A stretch of DNA of 64,000 nt from Lineus longissimus. Taxonomy: Eukaryota > Nemertea > Pilidiophora > Heteronemertea > Lineidae. Positions 44,401 through 52,530 of the stretch are shown here, piece by piece. Position 1 is the first letter of the stretch, and every line of letters begins with the position of its first letter. Below the pieces are notes generated by a model. That model ran no database searches and was not told where the DNA came from. It saw nothing but the letters and a program-made list of their open reading frames with translations. The DNA is taken from positions 1,550,001-1,614,000 of the forward strand of contig NC_088325.1 in assembly GCF_910592395.1 (NCBI RefSeq), given 5' to 3'. Both the position numbers and the translations under genes were made by a program.

Positions 44401-44473
44401 CCTGTGGTAACTCAAGGACCTCTTTGCCAAACTGACACTTCTCCAGCGCAGACATGTTCACTTCCATCTCCAT
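29468..44473 (-). CDS. NFRKB: Nuclear factor related to kappa-B-binding protein (INO80 complex subunit)
   Basis: Nineteen coding exons, minus strand: 44473-44309, 43824-43769, 43435-43240, 42740-42625, 42061-41973, 41856-41642, 41011-40903, 40503-40284, 39702-39470, 39099-38910, 38334-38099, 37245-37139, 36397-36274, 35685-35612, 34897-34637, 33671-33068, 32757-32464, 31006-30692, 29817-29468. They total 3954 nt (1317 aa plus stop), close to the roughly 1300 aa of human NFRKB, with matching phases throughout. N-terminal DEUBAD-type domain about 15-135 (FLPKFP, LFSGETFKFGNPL), central conserved region (LREVRVECG, DHPDLDTKGITLQD), winged-helix-like domain about 530-705 (HKAFTYRLHSYESVVGPVKG, RDAAARLPNGEGTRADICEL), then a long Gln/Ser/Thr/Gly-rich tail. 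NFRKB is a metazoan INO80 subunit that binds the deubiquitinase UCHL5. An acceptor lies directly before the ATG, so a 5' UTR exon lies upstream. Confidence 0.95.
30130..30605. repeat. multi-hairpin foldback element in NFRKB last intron
   Basis: Outer arms: TCGTACTTCCACCTATCA near 30151 and TGATAGGTGGAACTACGA near 30572. Nested inside are inverted AATTGCCGTGTCTA / TAGACACGGCAATT, hairpin TTAGCCCCATC-GATGGGGCTAA and hairpin ACCCGTGTTCAACACGGGT. Non-coding; probably a MITE. Confidence 0.8.
31190..32262 (+). repeat. dispersed element with expanded 58-bp minisatellite, copy C
   Basis: About 16 tandem 58-bp units (AGAGTCCACGCAAGCTAC, TTTCTCACTTGGTGGGATC, TTCTCTGACCAGAGGT) from about 31245 to 32165, then the element's 3' end GACACCAGATACAAGGAACC. 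Same family as 12285-12812 and 14880-15166. Lies antisense in the NFRKB intron between exons 17 and 18. Confidence 0.92.
32280..32455 (-). repeat. tRNA-derived SINE-like unit
   Basis: On the minus strand: GGAGCCACGGTGGTGCAGTT (A-box region) and GGTTCTATCCCCAC (B-box), then a SINE body with GAGACTCAAGGTATCTTTGC. It ends 9 bp from the exon 17 donor of NFRKB. Confidence 0.7.
32585..32750 (-). repeat. coding 15-bp minisatellite in NFRKB exon 17 (GKPLS pentapeptides)
   Basis: About ten tandem copies of a 15-bp unit in frame, giving repeated GKPLS with edge variants GKPAG and GKPLP. Predicted residues about 1000-1053. Because the unit is a multiple of three, copy changes keep the frame. The vertebrate protein has no such run in my recollection. 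Confidence 0.85.
33595..33671 (-). repeat. polyglutamine-coding CAA/CAG tract at start of NFRKB exon 16
   Basis: Mixed CAA/CAG codons encode about 20 Gln with single Leu and His interruptions directly after the exon 16 acceptor, about residue 798 on. Human NFRKB also has Gln-rich stretches, but near its C-terminus. Confidence 0.8.
33780..34320 (+). repeat. 43-bp tandem repeat with internal dyads
   Basis: About ten copies of a 43-bp unit (AACCAGTCTAGTCCAAAAAC, CGGTCAAATCAGTAGAGAC, TGG). CCAGTCTA and TAGAGACTGG make each unit partly self-complementary. Lies in the NFRKB intron between exons 15 and 16. Confidence 0.85.
34900..35400 (+). repeat. 52-bp tandem repeat (about nine units)
   Basis: AAGTTAATAGTTCAACATTT, GGTTAACTTCAAATAAGTTT and GTCTGAATATGG recur every 52-53 bp. 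The first unit overlaps the exon 15 acceptor region, so the array begins at the splice site. Confidence 0.88.
35612..39099 (-). CDS. NFRKB: NFRKB exons 10-14, winged-helix-like region
   Basis: Exons 39099-38910, 38334-38099, 37245-37139, 36397-36274 and 35685-35612 encode KERAQQWKWIGQGRDSD, KRFEFPHKAFTYRLHSYESV, LLISDRPAYVTIL, RLPNGEGTRADICELLKDS, INTVVSGALDRLHYEKDPCV, KLWIYLHRNR and RIHQAQGAAAKAKKALQKPK. This is the best-conserved part of the protein relative to vertebrates and contains the winged-helix-like fold. Confidence 0.94.
36412..36890 (+). repeat. tandem tRNA-like SINE heads followed by a SINE body
   Basis: Four to five units of about 63-66 bp, each with A-box-like TGGTGCAGTGGTTGG and B-box-like GGTTCAATCCC, then one body (AACTCTAGGCAAATCTTTGT... 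to AAAGGTTTCAGGACTG). The body resembles the 13992-14180 unit. It begins about 15 bp upstream of the exon 13 acceptor, in opposite orientation to NFRKB. Confidence 0.8.
37712..38046 (+). repeat. 335-bp TTAA-flanked element, copy B
   Basis: Same length and orientation as 12857-13191, with TTAAAGTGATAC and GAGTTACCCTTTAA ends and the TGACGTCA core. It ends about 52 bp from the exon 11 donor of NFRKB, antisense. Confidence 0.85.
38359..38880 (+). repeat. partial TTAAAGGGGGACTATAGGCAG element plus hairpin
   Basis: The left edge from 38359 matches, inverted, the right half of the element at 42096-42316 (GAGAGGGGCTAATTTGGCCA, TGACTAGTATACACAGTA). A separate imperfect hairpin near 38825-38880 pairs ACGTATATCTACG with CGTAGATCTACG. 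Intronic in NFRKB. Confidence 0.6.
39750..39900 (+). repeat. short tandem repeat (CTTTATATCTGATCCACAAA)
   Basis: The 20-mer CTTTATATCTGATCCACAAA occurs at three intervals of about 60-75 bp (with a TCAGATCC variant), intronic in NFRKB. Confidence 0.6.
40049..40194 (-). repeat. AGAGAGGTGTCC-type palindromic element, copy 8 (inverted)
   Basis: Reverse-complement order of landmarks (CAAGGACACTAGTTTTGGTC, CATTCAATTTG, CAGTCC-GAGG) between CAGCAGAACCTCTC and GAGGTTCTACTGTA. Intronic in NFRKB. Confidence 0.88.
41270..41640 (+). repeat. AGATATTTGT / GGATATTTGT microsatellite-like array
   Basis: About 30 short units of 10-13 bp (TAGATATTTG and TAGGATATTTG). It directly follows the NFRKB exon 6 donor at 41641, so the reading-through ORF with repeated YKYPTN-type residues is an intron artefact. 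Confidence 0.9.
42096..42316. repeat. TTAA-flanked MITE with AATATAGGC/GACTATAGGCAG ends
   Basis: Inverted ends TTAAAGGGACAATATAGGCT and GCCTATAGTCCCCCTTTAA. Partial relatives at 38359 and 14573. It starts about 35 bp upstream of the exon 5 acceptor of NFRKB. Confidence 0.75.
43240..44473 (-). CDS. NFRKB: NFRKB exons 1-3, DEUBAD-type domain
   Basis: Exon 1 (44473-44309) ends at codon boundary after NRAYLS. Exon 2 (43824-43769) starts KFLPKFPTNDGAEKQETV and exon 3 (43435-43240) gives RLFSGETFKFGNPLQQFHEN and SLCRKAKQQEYLNQQQRYY. Joined, they align without gaps to the vertebrate segment that binds and inhibits UCHL5. An additional open exon-like segment sits in intron 1 (43970-44083). Confidence 0.93.
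43970..44083 (-). CDS. candidate alternative exon in NFRKB intron 1 (38 codons)
   Basis: Bounded by CCTTAG and CTG|GTAAAA, this 114-bp segment is phase 0-0 and fully open, exactly compatible with insertion between exons 1 and 2. It encodes NYSIELLHLSLMGKIKAHL followed by GRFAAAFDEEMLKQEICLL, an amphipathic helical sequence. A second donor (GTG|GTAGGC) would add 12 codons (VKIQTLIEMLCV). Skipping it gives a gap-free match to vertebrate NFRKB, so it is not the canonical exon. I do not recognise its origin. Confidence 0.45.
44104..44283 (-). repeat. AGAGAGGTGTCC-type palindromic element, copy 9 (inverted)
   Basis: From CAGTGGAACCTCCCTTAGCG to AGAGAGGTTCTACTG. It ends about 25 bp inside NFRKB intron 1 from the exon 1 donor. 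Confidence 0.9.
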
Positions 44474-45179
44474 CTGAAAATATTGAGAAAATTTGATTAT
44501 TTCTTCTGTGTCAGTGTGTGTGGACTGCTTTGATTAGGTTTGAATGTGGAGCTGGAGACCAGACTTTAGCTTCCGTGCTTCAAACTTGCTCCCTCATGAA
44601 GAACAGAGAGAATATACGGGCCACAGGCTGAACTCAGGCTCTGAGACAGTACTCACGAGGACAGCTAACTTCGTCATCAAAAACGAATCAACTGTCTAGC
44701 ATAGTACATCAAAAAAATTATGGCCACAGCAGTAGAAGGTAACGTCAAATGCCTGAAACGGGGTGCGGGAAATTCATGAAACGGACTAAACGGCAATGCT
44801 CAAACATGCAGAACTGTGAAGGCAAGCCAAAGGCGGCATCACTTGTCGTATAATAAAATTTCTCTTTCTGGCTCGGGTCTGCCTGATGACAGTGATGAAC
44901 GGCCGTCCTTGAACAATTTGAATGTATGCAGTAAGTAAAAAGCTTCATGTAATTGGACATGCATTCTCATTCTCACATTCTGCAACAGACTCACAGAGCC
45001 AGAATACAAGCAAGCATCTCATGCATGCATGCTGAGAGAGAAACCAGTTTAAACAAGGGTCACTTTTTTGAGAAAAGAAGGTTGTAAACTCGGATATATG
45101 GTATCTTAGGCTACCTTGAATTCTTGTAGTTGAGGGGTATTGAAGAAACGAACCGAAAACAACCCTCAATCGGCCTCTA

Positions 45180-45693
45180 GGGGCTGTAGATAATTAGCTT
45201 TTTCAGGATATTTAAGCGCAAAACTGTCTTCTCGCAAATTTATCCGCCATTTTGCCATCCTAGTCGTTGATTTACAAAGTGCGATACAAAAATAACTATA
45301 TCTGGTTATTCGTCAGTTTAAAAATCACGCTAGAAGTAAATTCCGCTAAACTGACAATGTGGATGAAAAACGCATAAAATATTTCATAGGTTATTAAAAA
45401 AATTGAATAAAACGCAAATCCAGTATCGGCGGATCGTAGCAGGTGCACGTCCAATCTCCCGGACGCCGGGCCAAATCTTCAATTTACATGCACCCGCTGA
45501 AAGTGTCAGAGACAGCAGGTCGAGTGAGGCTAGGGAATGATGGTCACCATTGACGACGCTTGGAGAATGGTGCACGTCCATCTGTCCATTGCGCATGCGC
45601 CACATTTCTAGCAACAAAAAGCGTCCTCGGCAACCTGTGATTTCTTCAATAAAATCCGATTTTCTCGCGAATTTAACCACTCGATTTTGCAAA
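45180..45693. promoter_or_regulatory. candidate divergent NFRKB-CCDC153 promoter
   Basis: A unique, repeat-free stretch between the NFRKB 5' side and the CCDC153 ATG. It holds an NRF1-like palindrome TGCGCATGCGCC (45590-45601) and an imperfect RFX X-box GCGTCCTCGGCAAC (45621-45634) with a perfect GGCAAC half-site, plus a nearby TAGCAAC. RFX X-boxes near the start codon are typical of ciliary genes, which fits CCDC153. Transcription starts are not visible. Confidence 0.45.
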
Positions 45694-47897
45694 ATGCCCC
45701 CTAAGAAGAAAGGGAAAGGCAAGAAGGGTGGAAAGAAGAAGGGAAAGAAGAAGAAGAAGGATGGTAAATAAGGTTTTATTGCTCAGTCACCTTCTTCTAT
45801 CATGGTTTACTGTCGTTTCGCTACATTGCCAGTTCGCTACCAGTCGTTTCGCTACATGTGGCGGTCGTTTCGCTACATGGTAGGTCGTTTCGCTACATGG
45901 GTGGAGTTGTTTCGCTACATGATGGGTACGGTCGTTTCGCTACATGGAGGACGTTTCGCTACATGGGTGGAGAACAATATACCAACTTTTTTAGGATTTT
46001 AACAAAAAATGGGGCCGGGCGTTTTTCGTAGGGGCGGGCGGGGACGATCACCAACTCTTTTTTTTATGTGGCCTAACCCAGGCCAGGACGACAAGAACCC
46101 CTTGCGCGCCATCAAACCGTATAAGTTTTTTTACCGGCAAACTGTGCTATAATAAATTTGTAGTCACCACCGGCAATTATAGTAGGGTAAAATAGAGTAA
46201 AAATAATGACTCCACCCATGTAGCGAAACGACCTACGATGTAGCGAAATTACCTACATCCATGTAACGAAACGACTCCACCCATGTAGCGAAACGTCCTC
46301 CATGTAGCGAAACGACCGTACCCATCATGTAGCGAAACGACTCCACCCATGTAGCGAAACGACCTACCATGTAGCGAAACGACCGCCACATGTAGCGAAA
46401 CGACTGGTAGCGAACTGGCAATGTAGCGAAACAGCCTGATACCCATGGCATAAGGATTCACAAAGTGACAGCACGTAGGCTATGTATCATGTAGGAGCCA
46501 GTTTTCGCGGGTCTTATCACTAAGTGCAGATTTACTAGCTTCCAGCGATTCCATACACGCAAAAGCTTATTTATTACGAAATTTGAGATCAATAACGAAA
46601 TATCTGGGGTGCTGCGTGGATGTTTTAAGCGTGAATTAATCTTGAAATCGCTCACTGAAAGATCGATGCAGACCAAAACAAATCCGAAGCGGCTCCCCCA
46701 TTTTCGCGGGGTATTGCGCATGCGCGACTGATTGTTGTGTTTCTGTGTCGTGTGCATGATCCTAGGTATTGACCCAGTGTTTTGAACGTAATTAGAGAAT
46801 TGCTTGCCTGTTTAGGACGCATTTTGGGCGCTTTCTTTGCGGAACGAAATGAAAATAAATGAAATGGCCAGGGCCATTGTGCTCACCTCATGTGGAGGAA
46901 AGATGGATAAAGAGCATGGTCTTGTGTCATGTAGTGTTAGGTTTGATGTAGGTCCAAGCAATTACAATTTCCCCAAAATGGCCAATTTACAGTGCATTCG
47001 ACCTCTGTGACCTTGAAAAGTAGGTCAAATCAAAGAAGACCCGGGTGACACATTGAATGGTTGTTAGAATTAGATGTACCTATGATATAAAATTGGTGCC
47101 AATCGGGCAAGTCATTACTAGGAATAATGGCATTTTGAAGAATTTAGGATTTGGCCCCCTCCCTGGAGGCCAAACGGCAAATCAGATCGCACCAAACTTC
47201 GGTACCTGAGATCACCTGACCAAGGGGTACATGTGTACTTAATTTGTGATCAATAGTCATTGCAGTTAAGAAACGTGCCATTGTTACGGCCTGACGGCGA
47301 ATTTACGCCATTTGACCTCTGTGACCTTGACAAGAAGGTCAAATTAAAAACCTGTGTGACATATACTGTATGGTGGTTAGATGTACCCATGATATCAAAT
47401 TGGTGGCAATCGGGCAAGAAGTTAAGGAATAATCACATTTTTAAGGTTTTGGGATTTTGCCCCCTGGTGGTCAAGTGGTGAATCATATTGGACCAAACTT
47501 CGGTCCCTGAGATCAGCTGACTAAGGGGTAAATGTGTACCAAATTTGGTATCAATAGTCATTGCAGTTTAGAAACGTGCCATCGTTACATCCTAACGGCC
47601 AATTTACACCATTTGACCTCTGTGACCTTGAAAAGGAGGTCAAATCAAAAACCCGGAGGATATATGATGCACCTTTGCTAGAAGTACCTACCATATTTTT
47701 TTCAAAATTTCCCGACTACTATTGAGGGAGATATTGCATATTTTCACTTTTAACGTTTGGCCCCCTGGTGGCCAAACCATGAAACGAATCGGACCGAAAC
47801 TTGGTCTCCCAGGTGTCATTACATAAGGGTACATGTGTACCAAGTTTCAACTCAATAGCTCTAACAGTTACGAAACGTGCCCTGCTAACGGACGACG

Positions 47898-47935
<38 letters not shown>

Positions 47936-49657
47936 ACGACGGACGCCACGGTATGGGATAAGCTCACCTCTGCTAAGAGGTGAGCTAAAAATCAGAAAAT
48001 TTCTTCTCTGGAAACGAAGTGACGCGCGAGAAAACGGGAAAAAACGGGTTTTCGCGAAATTGGGGATGACTCGAAATTGGGGAGCAGCACCATACGTGCC
48101 ACATTCTTGCGATTTGCTGAACTTGGGCTTGTGCATTTCAGATGCTGAACTTATACTTGTTTGTACATTTCAGATGTTGAAAAAATTTGAACTTTACTTG
48201 TAAGTTGTACATTTCAGATGCTGAACTTAAAGTTGTTGTACATTTCAGATGCTGAACTTGAACTTGAAGAAAAGTTTAAGAAGACGGTGAATGAGATCAC
48301 CGCCATTAAGGATCAGCTAGGTAAGTGCTTAAACAGCAGAATGTTCTCTGCCTGTTCTGAACTTTTTGGGTCGACACAGCTGTGCTCACAGCTCAGCAGA
48401 TCCTCGGATCCCAAGGCCAATACTATGCTCCCCTCACGAACAGAAGTTTGAAGGTTCGAGGCCCGCTGGTAGATTGGTTTGCCGCCTGTTGAATATAGGG
48501 TACAAACTGCCTTCCCACCAGGCGCCCGGCATTAGAGATAGCAGTTTGGAAGTAAAGAGTCATCCATAAGCCAAAAGCTGGCTGGCCCTTTCATTAGGGG
48601 TGACATTGTTATAAACACTACTTTGCTTTACTTTTCATCAGTCAAGATAGCTTGAATTGAACAGAAATACTTTTCTTTCTCGGACTCTAGCGTTCCGACG
48701 CGAACTGACCCTACGTTCGAAGTCGGCGCGTGAAGACATGAGGCTCCAGGTCGACGAGATGAAATCGACATTGGAGGCACAGGAGGGTGACCAGAAAGCC
48801 GTCAGTGCGGACATGACAAGGCAGTATAAGACTATGCAGACACAGATGGGCCTGATGGTTCATCAGTTGGAATCTGAGTTGGCTATTACCAGGCGGCAGC
48901 TAGGTAAATATGACTGTATACATACATACATACATACATACATAATGAAATTTATATAGCGCTGTATCCAGAGATGCGATCTCCGCTCAAAGCGCTTGGT
49001 GTCTAAGCTACAGTTAGACAGCAGAACATAAGGATAATTTTACTTTTAGTATCATACATTGGAACCTCTCTATCAAGGACACCCTCAGGACCGACAAATG
49101 CTAGAGATATGTCCAGATTAGAGAGGTCAAATTGAATGGAACAACTCATTTAAGACGAAAACTAGGGTCCTTTACAGAGAGGGTGTCCTTATTAGAGAGG
49201 TGTCCGCTAAGGGAGGTTCTATTGCAGTTGGGCTCCAAGAATGCATTCCACTATGCACTGTGAAGTATGTCCCGATTTCCAGGTTTTTGGGGGCTGAAGT
49301 TTTGTGTCTGGTTTTGTCACAATCTGGCCAAATACTTAGCTTGCATTCCACCTTGACCTTTATCTGACCTTGACCTTTATCTGACCTTGACCTTCAGAAC
49401 ATACTGAAGCTGAACTCAAAAAGACCAAGGAGGAGAAGGACAAGATGCAGAAGGATAAAGATGCTGTGATAGACGAGCTGCAGATGAAAATAGACAGTAT
49501 GGGGATGTCTTATGAAAGCATTCTCCACGAAGCTATGGACAATTTAGCAAATAAAATCGATCACGCTAAGGAGAAATGGGAACACGAATCGACGTTGATT
49601 CAGGCCCGGAATAAACAAGTGTTGTTAGAGTTTGGCTTGAATCCGTTGGACTTATAG
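45694..49657 (+). CDS. CCDC153: Coiled-coil domain-containing protein 153 (dynein regulatory complex subunit 12)
   Basis: Four coding exons: 45694-45763, 48249-48320, 48691-48903 and 49398-49657, all phase 1 junctions, 615 nt (204 aa). The N-terminus MPPKKKGKGKKGGKKKGKK is a Lys-rich leader as in vertebrate CCDC153. The middle is almost entirely heptad-like helix (EDMRLQVDEMKSTLEAQEGD, MVHQLESELAITRRQL). The C-terminus YESILHEAMDNL to FGLNPLDL is the diagnostic end of the family. The vertebrate protein belongs to the nexin-dynein regulatory complex of motile cilia. Exon 2 uses the last of four duplicated acceptors. Intron 1 (2.5 kb) holds a foldback and a 300-bp repeat. Confidence 0.9.
45805..46437. 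repeat. foldback element built of GTCGTTTCGCTACATGG units
   Basis: The left arm (about 45809-45973) has seven to eight CGTTTCGCTACATG words separated by short linkers (GTGGCGG, GTAGGT, GGTGGAGT, ATGGGTACGG). The right arm (about 46214-46433) carries the same words and linkers in reverse-complement order. A 235-bp non-repeat loop separates them. It lies about 40 bp into CCDC153 intron 1. Confidence 0.9.
46880..47990 (+). repeat. about 300-bp tandem dispersed element, three units, with hairpin end
   Basis: GACCTCTGTGACCTTGA recurs at intervals of about 300 bp (near 47007, 47317 and 47618), each followed by GGTCAAAT, ATCGGGCAAG and CCCCCTGG-GG-CAA. It ends in a CGACGACGA microsatellite and a perfect hairpin AGCTCACCTC-TGCTAA-GAGGTGAGCT at 47961-47986. 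A fragment of a similar CCCCCTGGTG element is at 52.87 kb. No coding capacity. Confidence 0.8.
48135..48255 (+). repeat. ladder of four duplicated splice acceptors before CCDC153 exon 2
   Basis: CATTTCAGATG(C/T)TGAA appears four times (about 48134, 48167, 48211 and 48241). Only the last acceptor keeps the reading frame: the first three meet stops (TAA, TGA, TGA) within about 20 codons. Confidence 0.85.
49057..49228 (+). repeat. AGAGAGGTGTCC-type palindromic element, copy 10
   Basis: Full copy from CATTGGAACCTCTCTATCAA to GGAGGTTCTATTGCAG in CCDC153 intron 3. Confidence 0.9.
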
Positions 49658-49669
49658 GCAGTGGAACGA

Positions 49670-49930
49670 GTCGTCCTTAACAACGTCCTAATCATAAACG
49701 AAAGAACTAGAGATTTATCGCATTTCCTGAAAATTTTGTAATGTTTGTGTGTGAGATGAGAGAGCTGTTGTCTTAAAATCACCAGCGTCCGCCAGCCCAG
49801 CCAGTGGCCATCTTGGATTGGGCTTGGAGGAAAATATTGGGCTCCCAGTTACTAGGCACTTGTGATTTTAGACAACATCTCCCTTATCTTACTCCCAAAC
49901 GTCGTGGGTTAAATGGTCTAGCTATTTCAT
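49670..49930 (+). repeat. relative of the 7051-7440 foldback, in the CCDC153 3' flank
   Basis: Shares ATCATAAACGAA, CCAGCGTCCGCCAG, TTTTAGACAACATC and CATTTATGAC with the GABPA-spacer element, in rearranged order. It starts about 15 bp after the stop, so the CCDC153 3' UTR probably includes it. Confidence 0.55.
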
Positions 49931-50162
49931 TTATGACAACTGAATTTCATTACCTGTCGGATGCGGCAAATGTCTTTGCATAAAATGGTTGTATTTTCAT
50001 CATTTCTACATTTGTATTAATGAGGTTTGTATGTTTGGGTTGGGCTGTTTGGTGAGAGGTGTTTAAGGGAGAAAAAAGTCATATGTTATCCGTCCATGTT
50101 GGGCTGGGGCATTCCAACACAGGTTCCATTAACAATGGAAATGGGGAGAAAACTTGTAAATA

Positions 50163-50283
50163 CAGTAGAACCTCTCTATTAAGGACACCCTCCGGACTGA
50201 AAAATACTGTCCCTTATAGAGAGGTGTCCTGATTCGAGGATGTCCTTAATAGAGAGGGTGTCCATATAAGAGAGGTACTGGAA
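50163..50283 (+). repeat. AGAGAGGTGTCC-type palindromic element, copy 11 (shortened)
   Basis: CAGTAGAACCTCTCTATTAA then a shortened interior, ending AAGAGAGGTACTGG. Confidence 0.85.
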
Positions 50284-50477
50284 ATTCCCTCAAAATTTAT
50301 ATTTTGTTTAAAACAATTTCATTTTGAAATTCCTCTGTTATCATGATAAAAAGAGAGAACTCTGTTGGATGGACATAGCACTGCTGTTGATTAAACCAAC
50401 CTTTTTTTTTGTGAGAATGTATTATTTATTTAACTGTCGGATACTTTACAAAAAATATGCCTGTTGTCACCTAGGAA

Positions 50478-50483
50478 AATAAA
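50478..50483 (+). terminator. candidate poly(A) signal for CCDC153
   Basis: Sense-strand AATAAA followed by a T/G-rich stretch (GTGTAATATATGTTTGTCTC), about 820 bp after the stop. Plausible, unproven. Confidence 0.4.
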
Positions 50484-50659
50484 ATTCTTCGGTGTAATAT
50501 ATGTTTGTCTCAGTTCTTTGCCCTGCATCCCCCAAATATTTTGCGGCCGGTTTTATTCGTAGATGCCTACCTCAACAGTGGCAAGCATGATGTCAGAAGT
50601 CCTCTGCTGGCTGTGACATCGTGTGTTAACTGAGATGGGCTGCAGTGCAAGGGATGGTG

Positions 50660-51500
50660 TCTTCAAAATATCACGAAATGATAACTTGGATATGTTCTCA
50701 AAATATCAAAAAAAATTGTAAATTTTCTTCATGACATGGAAGACAATGTCAGTCTGAGTACTGAACCAAAATTTGGGGTGAAAACATCAAAGTCTAGTTC
50801 ATTGAGAGGGAATATCGTTTTCGTGATATTTTGAAGAATTACTTCCAAACCAGCATTGATATACAGATTTCGCTTTAACATCTATCAGATTATGTATCTA
50901 TCATCAATATCCCGAATTTTCAGCGTTATATCACGCACAGTTTGCGGACGCAGACCACTTTTGAAAATACCTTGTACCTAGGTCTTACAGGCTTTTCAGT
51001 CCTATACATTCATGCTCATGGATTGTCATATGGGCCCTGGATCCAAGGCCCGTTTTTGAGTTCGCAGAATTTTGCAAAAATTTACCAAATGTTTGAAAAA
51101 CCATGAAGCGGTTGGAATTTTGAGCTGATTTTTTTATGTAGCATCTGTACGACATCAACAACTACATTGGCAGTGTTTTATTGGTTCTGACATGTCTAGA
51201 TATCAATTATAACAATATATCATTTCCGGTCATTTTTGGATGGATTTTTCAAGGCAAACATGAGCGACGCTAAGATGCTGAAAATTTTGGAACGTAATGA
51301 TAGATACATAATCTGATTGATGCTAAAGCGAAATATCGATATCAATGCTAATTAACCATTTATTCTTCAAAATATCACGAAATGATATAATATATGATAT
51401 AACAATAGATCATTTTGGGTCATTTTTGGATGGATTTTCAGGGCAAACATGAGCGACGCTAAGATGCTGAAAATTTTGGACCGTAATGATAGATACATGA
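50660..51500. repeat. composite inverted and direct repeats (TTCAAAATATCACGAAATGA)
   Basis: TTCAAAATATCACGAAATGAT occurs at about 50662 and 51366 and, inverted, near 50820. About 85 bp at 50820-50905 is mirrored at 51290-51385 (ATGTATCTATCA / TGATAGATACAT). A 100-bp direct repeat (GAGCGACGCTAAGATGCTGA) lies at about 51210-51310 and 51402-51502. Non-coding. Confidence 0.75.
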
Positions 51501-51636
51501 AATGGTCCAGGGACCATGTGCTCCGGGCGCAATGGACAGGCCATGTCTTGACGGCTGGTACATAGAGGGCAATCAGGACAATCAGGATGGTGAAACAGAC
51601 TGTATTGGACTTGGAGTCCCTCGGGCTAAAATTTAG

Positions 51637-51745
51637 AATCCCCGATCGGAAATGACGTAGTTTGATCGCATTCAACTATAAATCCATTGAACAGTGGTGC
51701 TTCGTTAGTCAACCGATGACCTTTTTTGGGGTGTGATCGGGGATT
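51637..51745. repeat. GATCGGGGATT-ended MITE, copy 2 (inverted relative to copy 1)
   Basis: Perfect AATCCCCGATC / GATCGGGGATT ends, with an interior that is the reverse complement of 8037-8156 (CCATTGAACAGTGGTG, GTTAGTCAACCGATGACC). Confidence 0.85.
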
Positions 51746-51763
51746 CTAAACTCGTTCCTAGAA

Positions 51764-51912
51764 ACACTCTATCAAGGACACTCTTGGGACTGACAAGTGC
51801 TATCCTAGAGGTGTCCCGATTAGAGAGGACAAATTGAATGGAAACTACAAATTTGGGACTAAACCTAGTGTTCTTAATGGCGAGGTGCCCACTAAGGTAG
51901 GTTTCACTGTCA
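51764..51912 (+). repeat. AGAGAGGTGTCC-type palindromic element, copy 12 (diverged)
   Basis: Carries GGGACTGACAAGTGCT, CAAATTGAATGGAAAC and ACTAAGGTAGGTTTCACTG. Immediately follows the GATCGGGGATT-ended MITE. Confidence 0.8.
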
Positions 51913-52143
51913 AGAAGACTTACCCCAATTGCTTGGTGTTCTTGCCTTGGAGGTAGGCCTAGGTTCCAGTCTATCATCACAATAATTGTCATCAAAAGTT
52001 TTAAATTCCATGAATAAAAATGGTACATGTAGATCTTTCGAAGTTATTTGCAAGACTGGTACATGCAAATACAGCCAATAGGCCCCATCCTTTGCCTTAT
52101 GTCATTGGCAATACCAACAAATCTATTCATGCAAAAGGCCTAA

Positions 52144-52530
52144 AAAGAAGGTCAAGCCCAATTCCATTAGAAAGTGACTGAGGCGACAGTGGTGCTGTCT
52201 AGCGGTAGAAAGTGAAACTGAAAGTTTTGGACGAAGATTTCAGTTCCACTTTTTGCCGCGAGATAGCGCTTCTATCGCCTAAGCCAATTCCACACTGGGT
52301 CCTGGAATTGATTGGGTTTCATGCCAGTATCACACTAATTGGCAAGCCCAACTTCATTAGAAGGTGACTTAGGCGGCAGTGATGCTGTCTAGCGGTAGAA
52401 AGGAAAACTGAAGGTTTTGGACGAAGATTTCAGTTCCATTTTCTGCCGCGAGACAGCGCTTCTGTCGCCTAAGTCAATTTCGCACTGTGGGTCCTGGAAT
52501 TGACCGGTTTTCATGCCAGTATGAAACTAA
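52144..52530 (+). repeat. tandem duplication of about 192 bp with internal dyad
   Basis: Two units beginning CAAGCCCAA-T-CATTAGAA at about 52153 and 52345. Each contains CTGTCTAGCGGTAGAAAG and its imperfect inverse (TTTTTGCCGCGAGATAGCGC), so each can fold back. No protein character. Confidence 0.8.

Noticed and set aside
45802-46451. ORFs with repeated RSFRYM-type residues
   Set aside because: Arise from the CGTTTCGCTACATG words of the foldback element.
47719-48136. Arg- or Ser-run ORFs
   Set aside because: Shadows of the CGA microsatellite at the end of a dispersed repeat.
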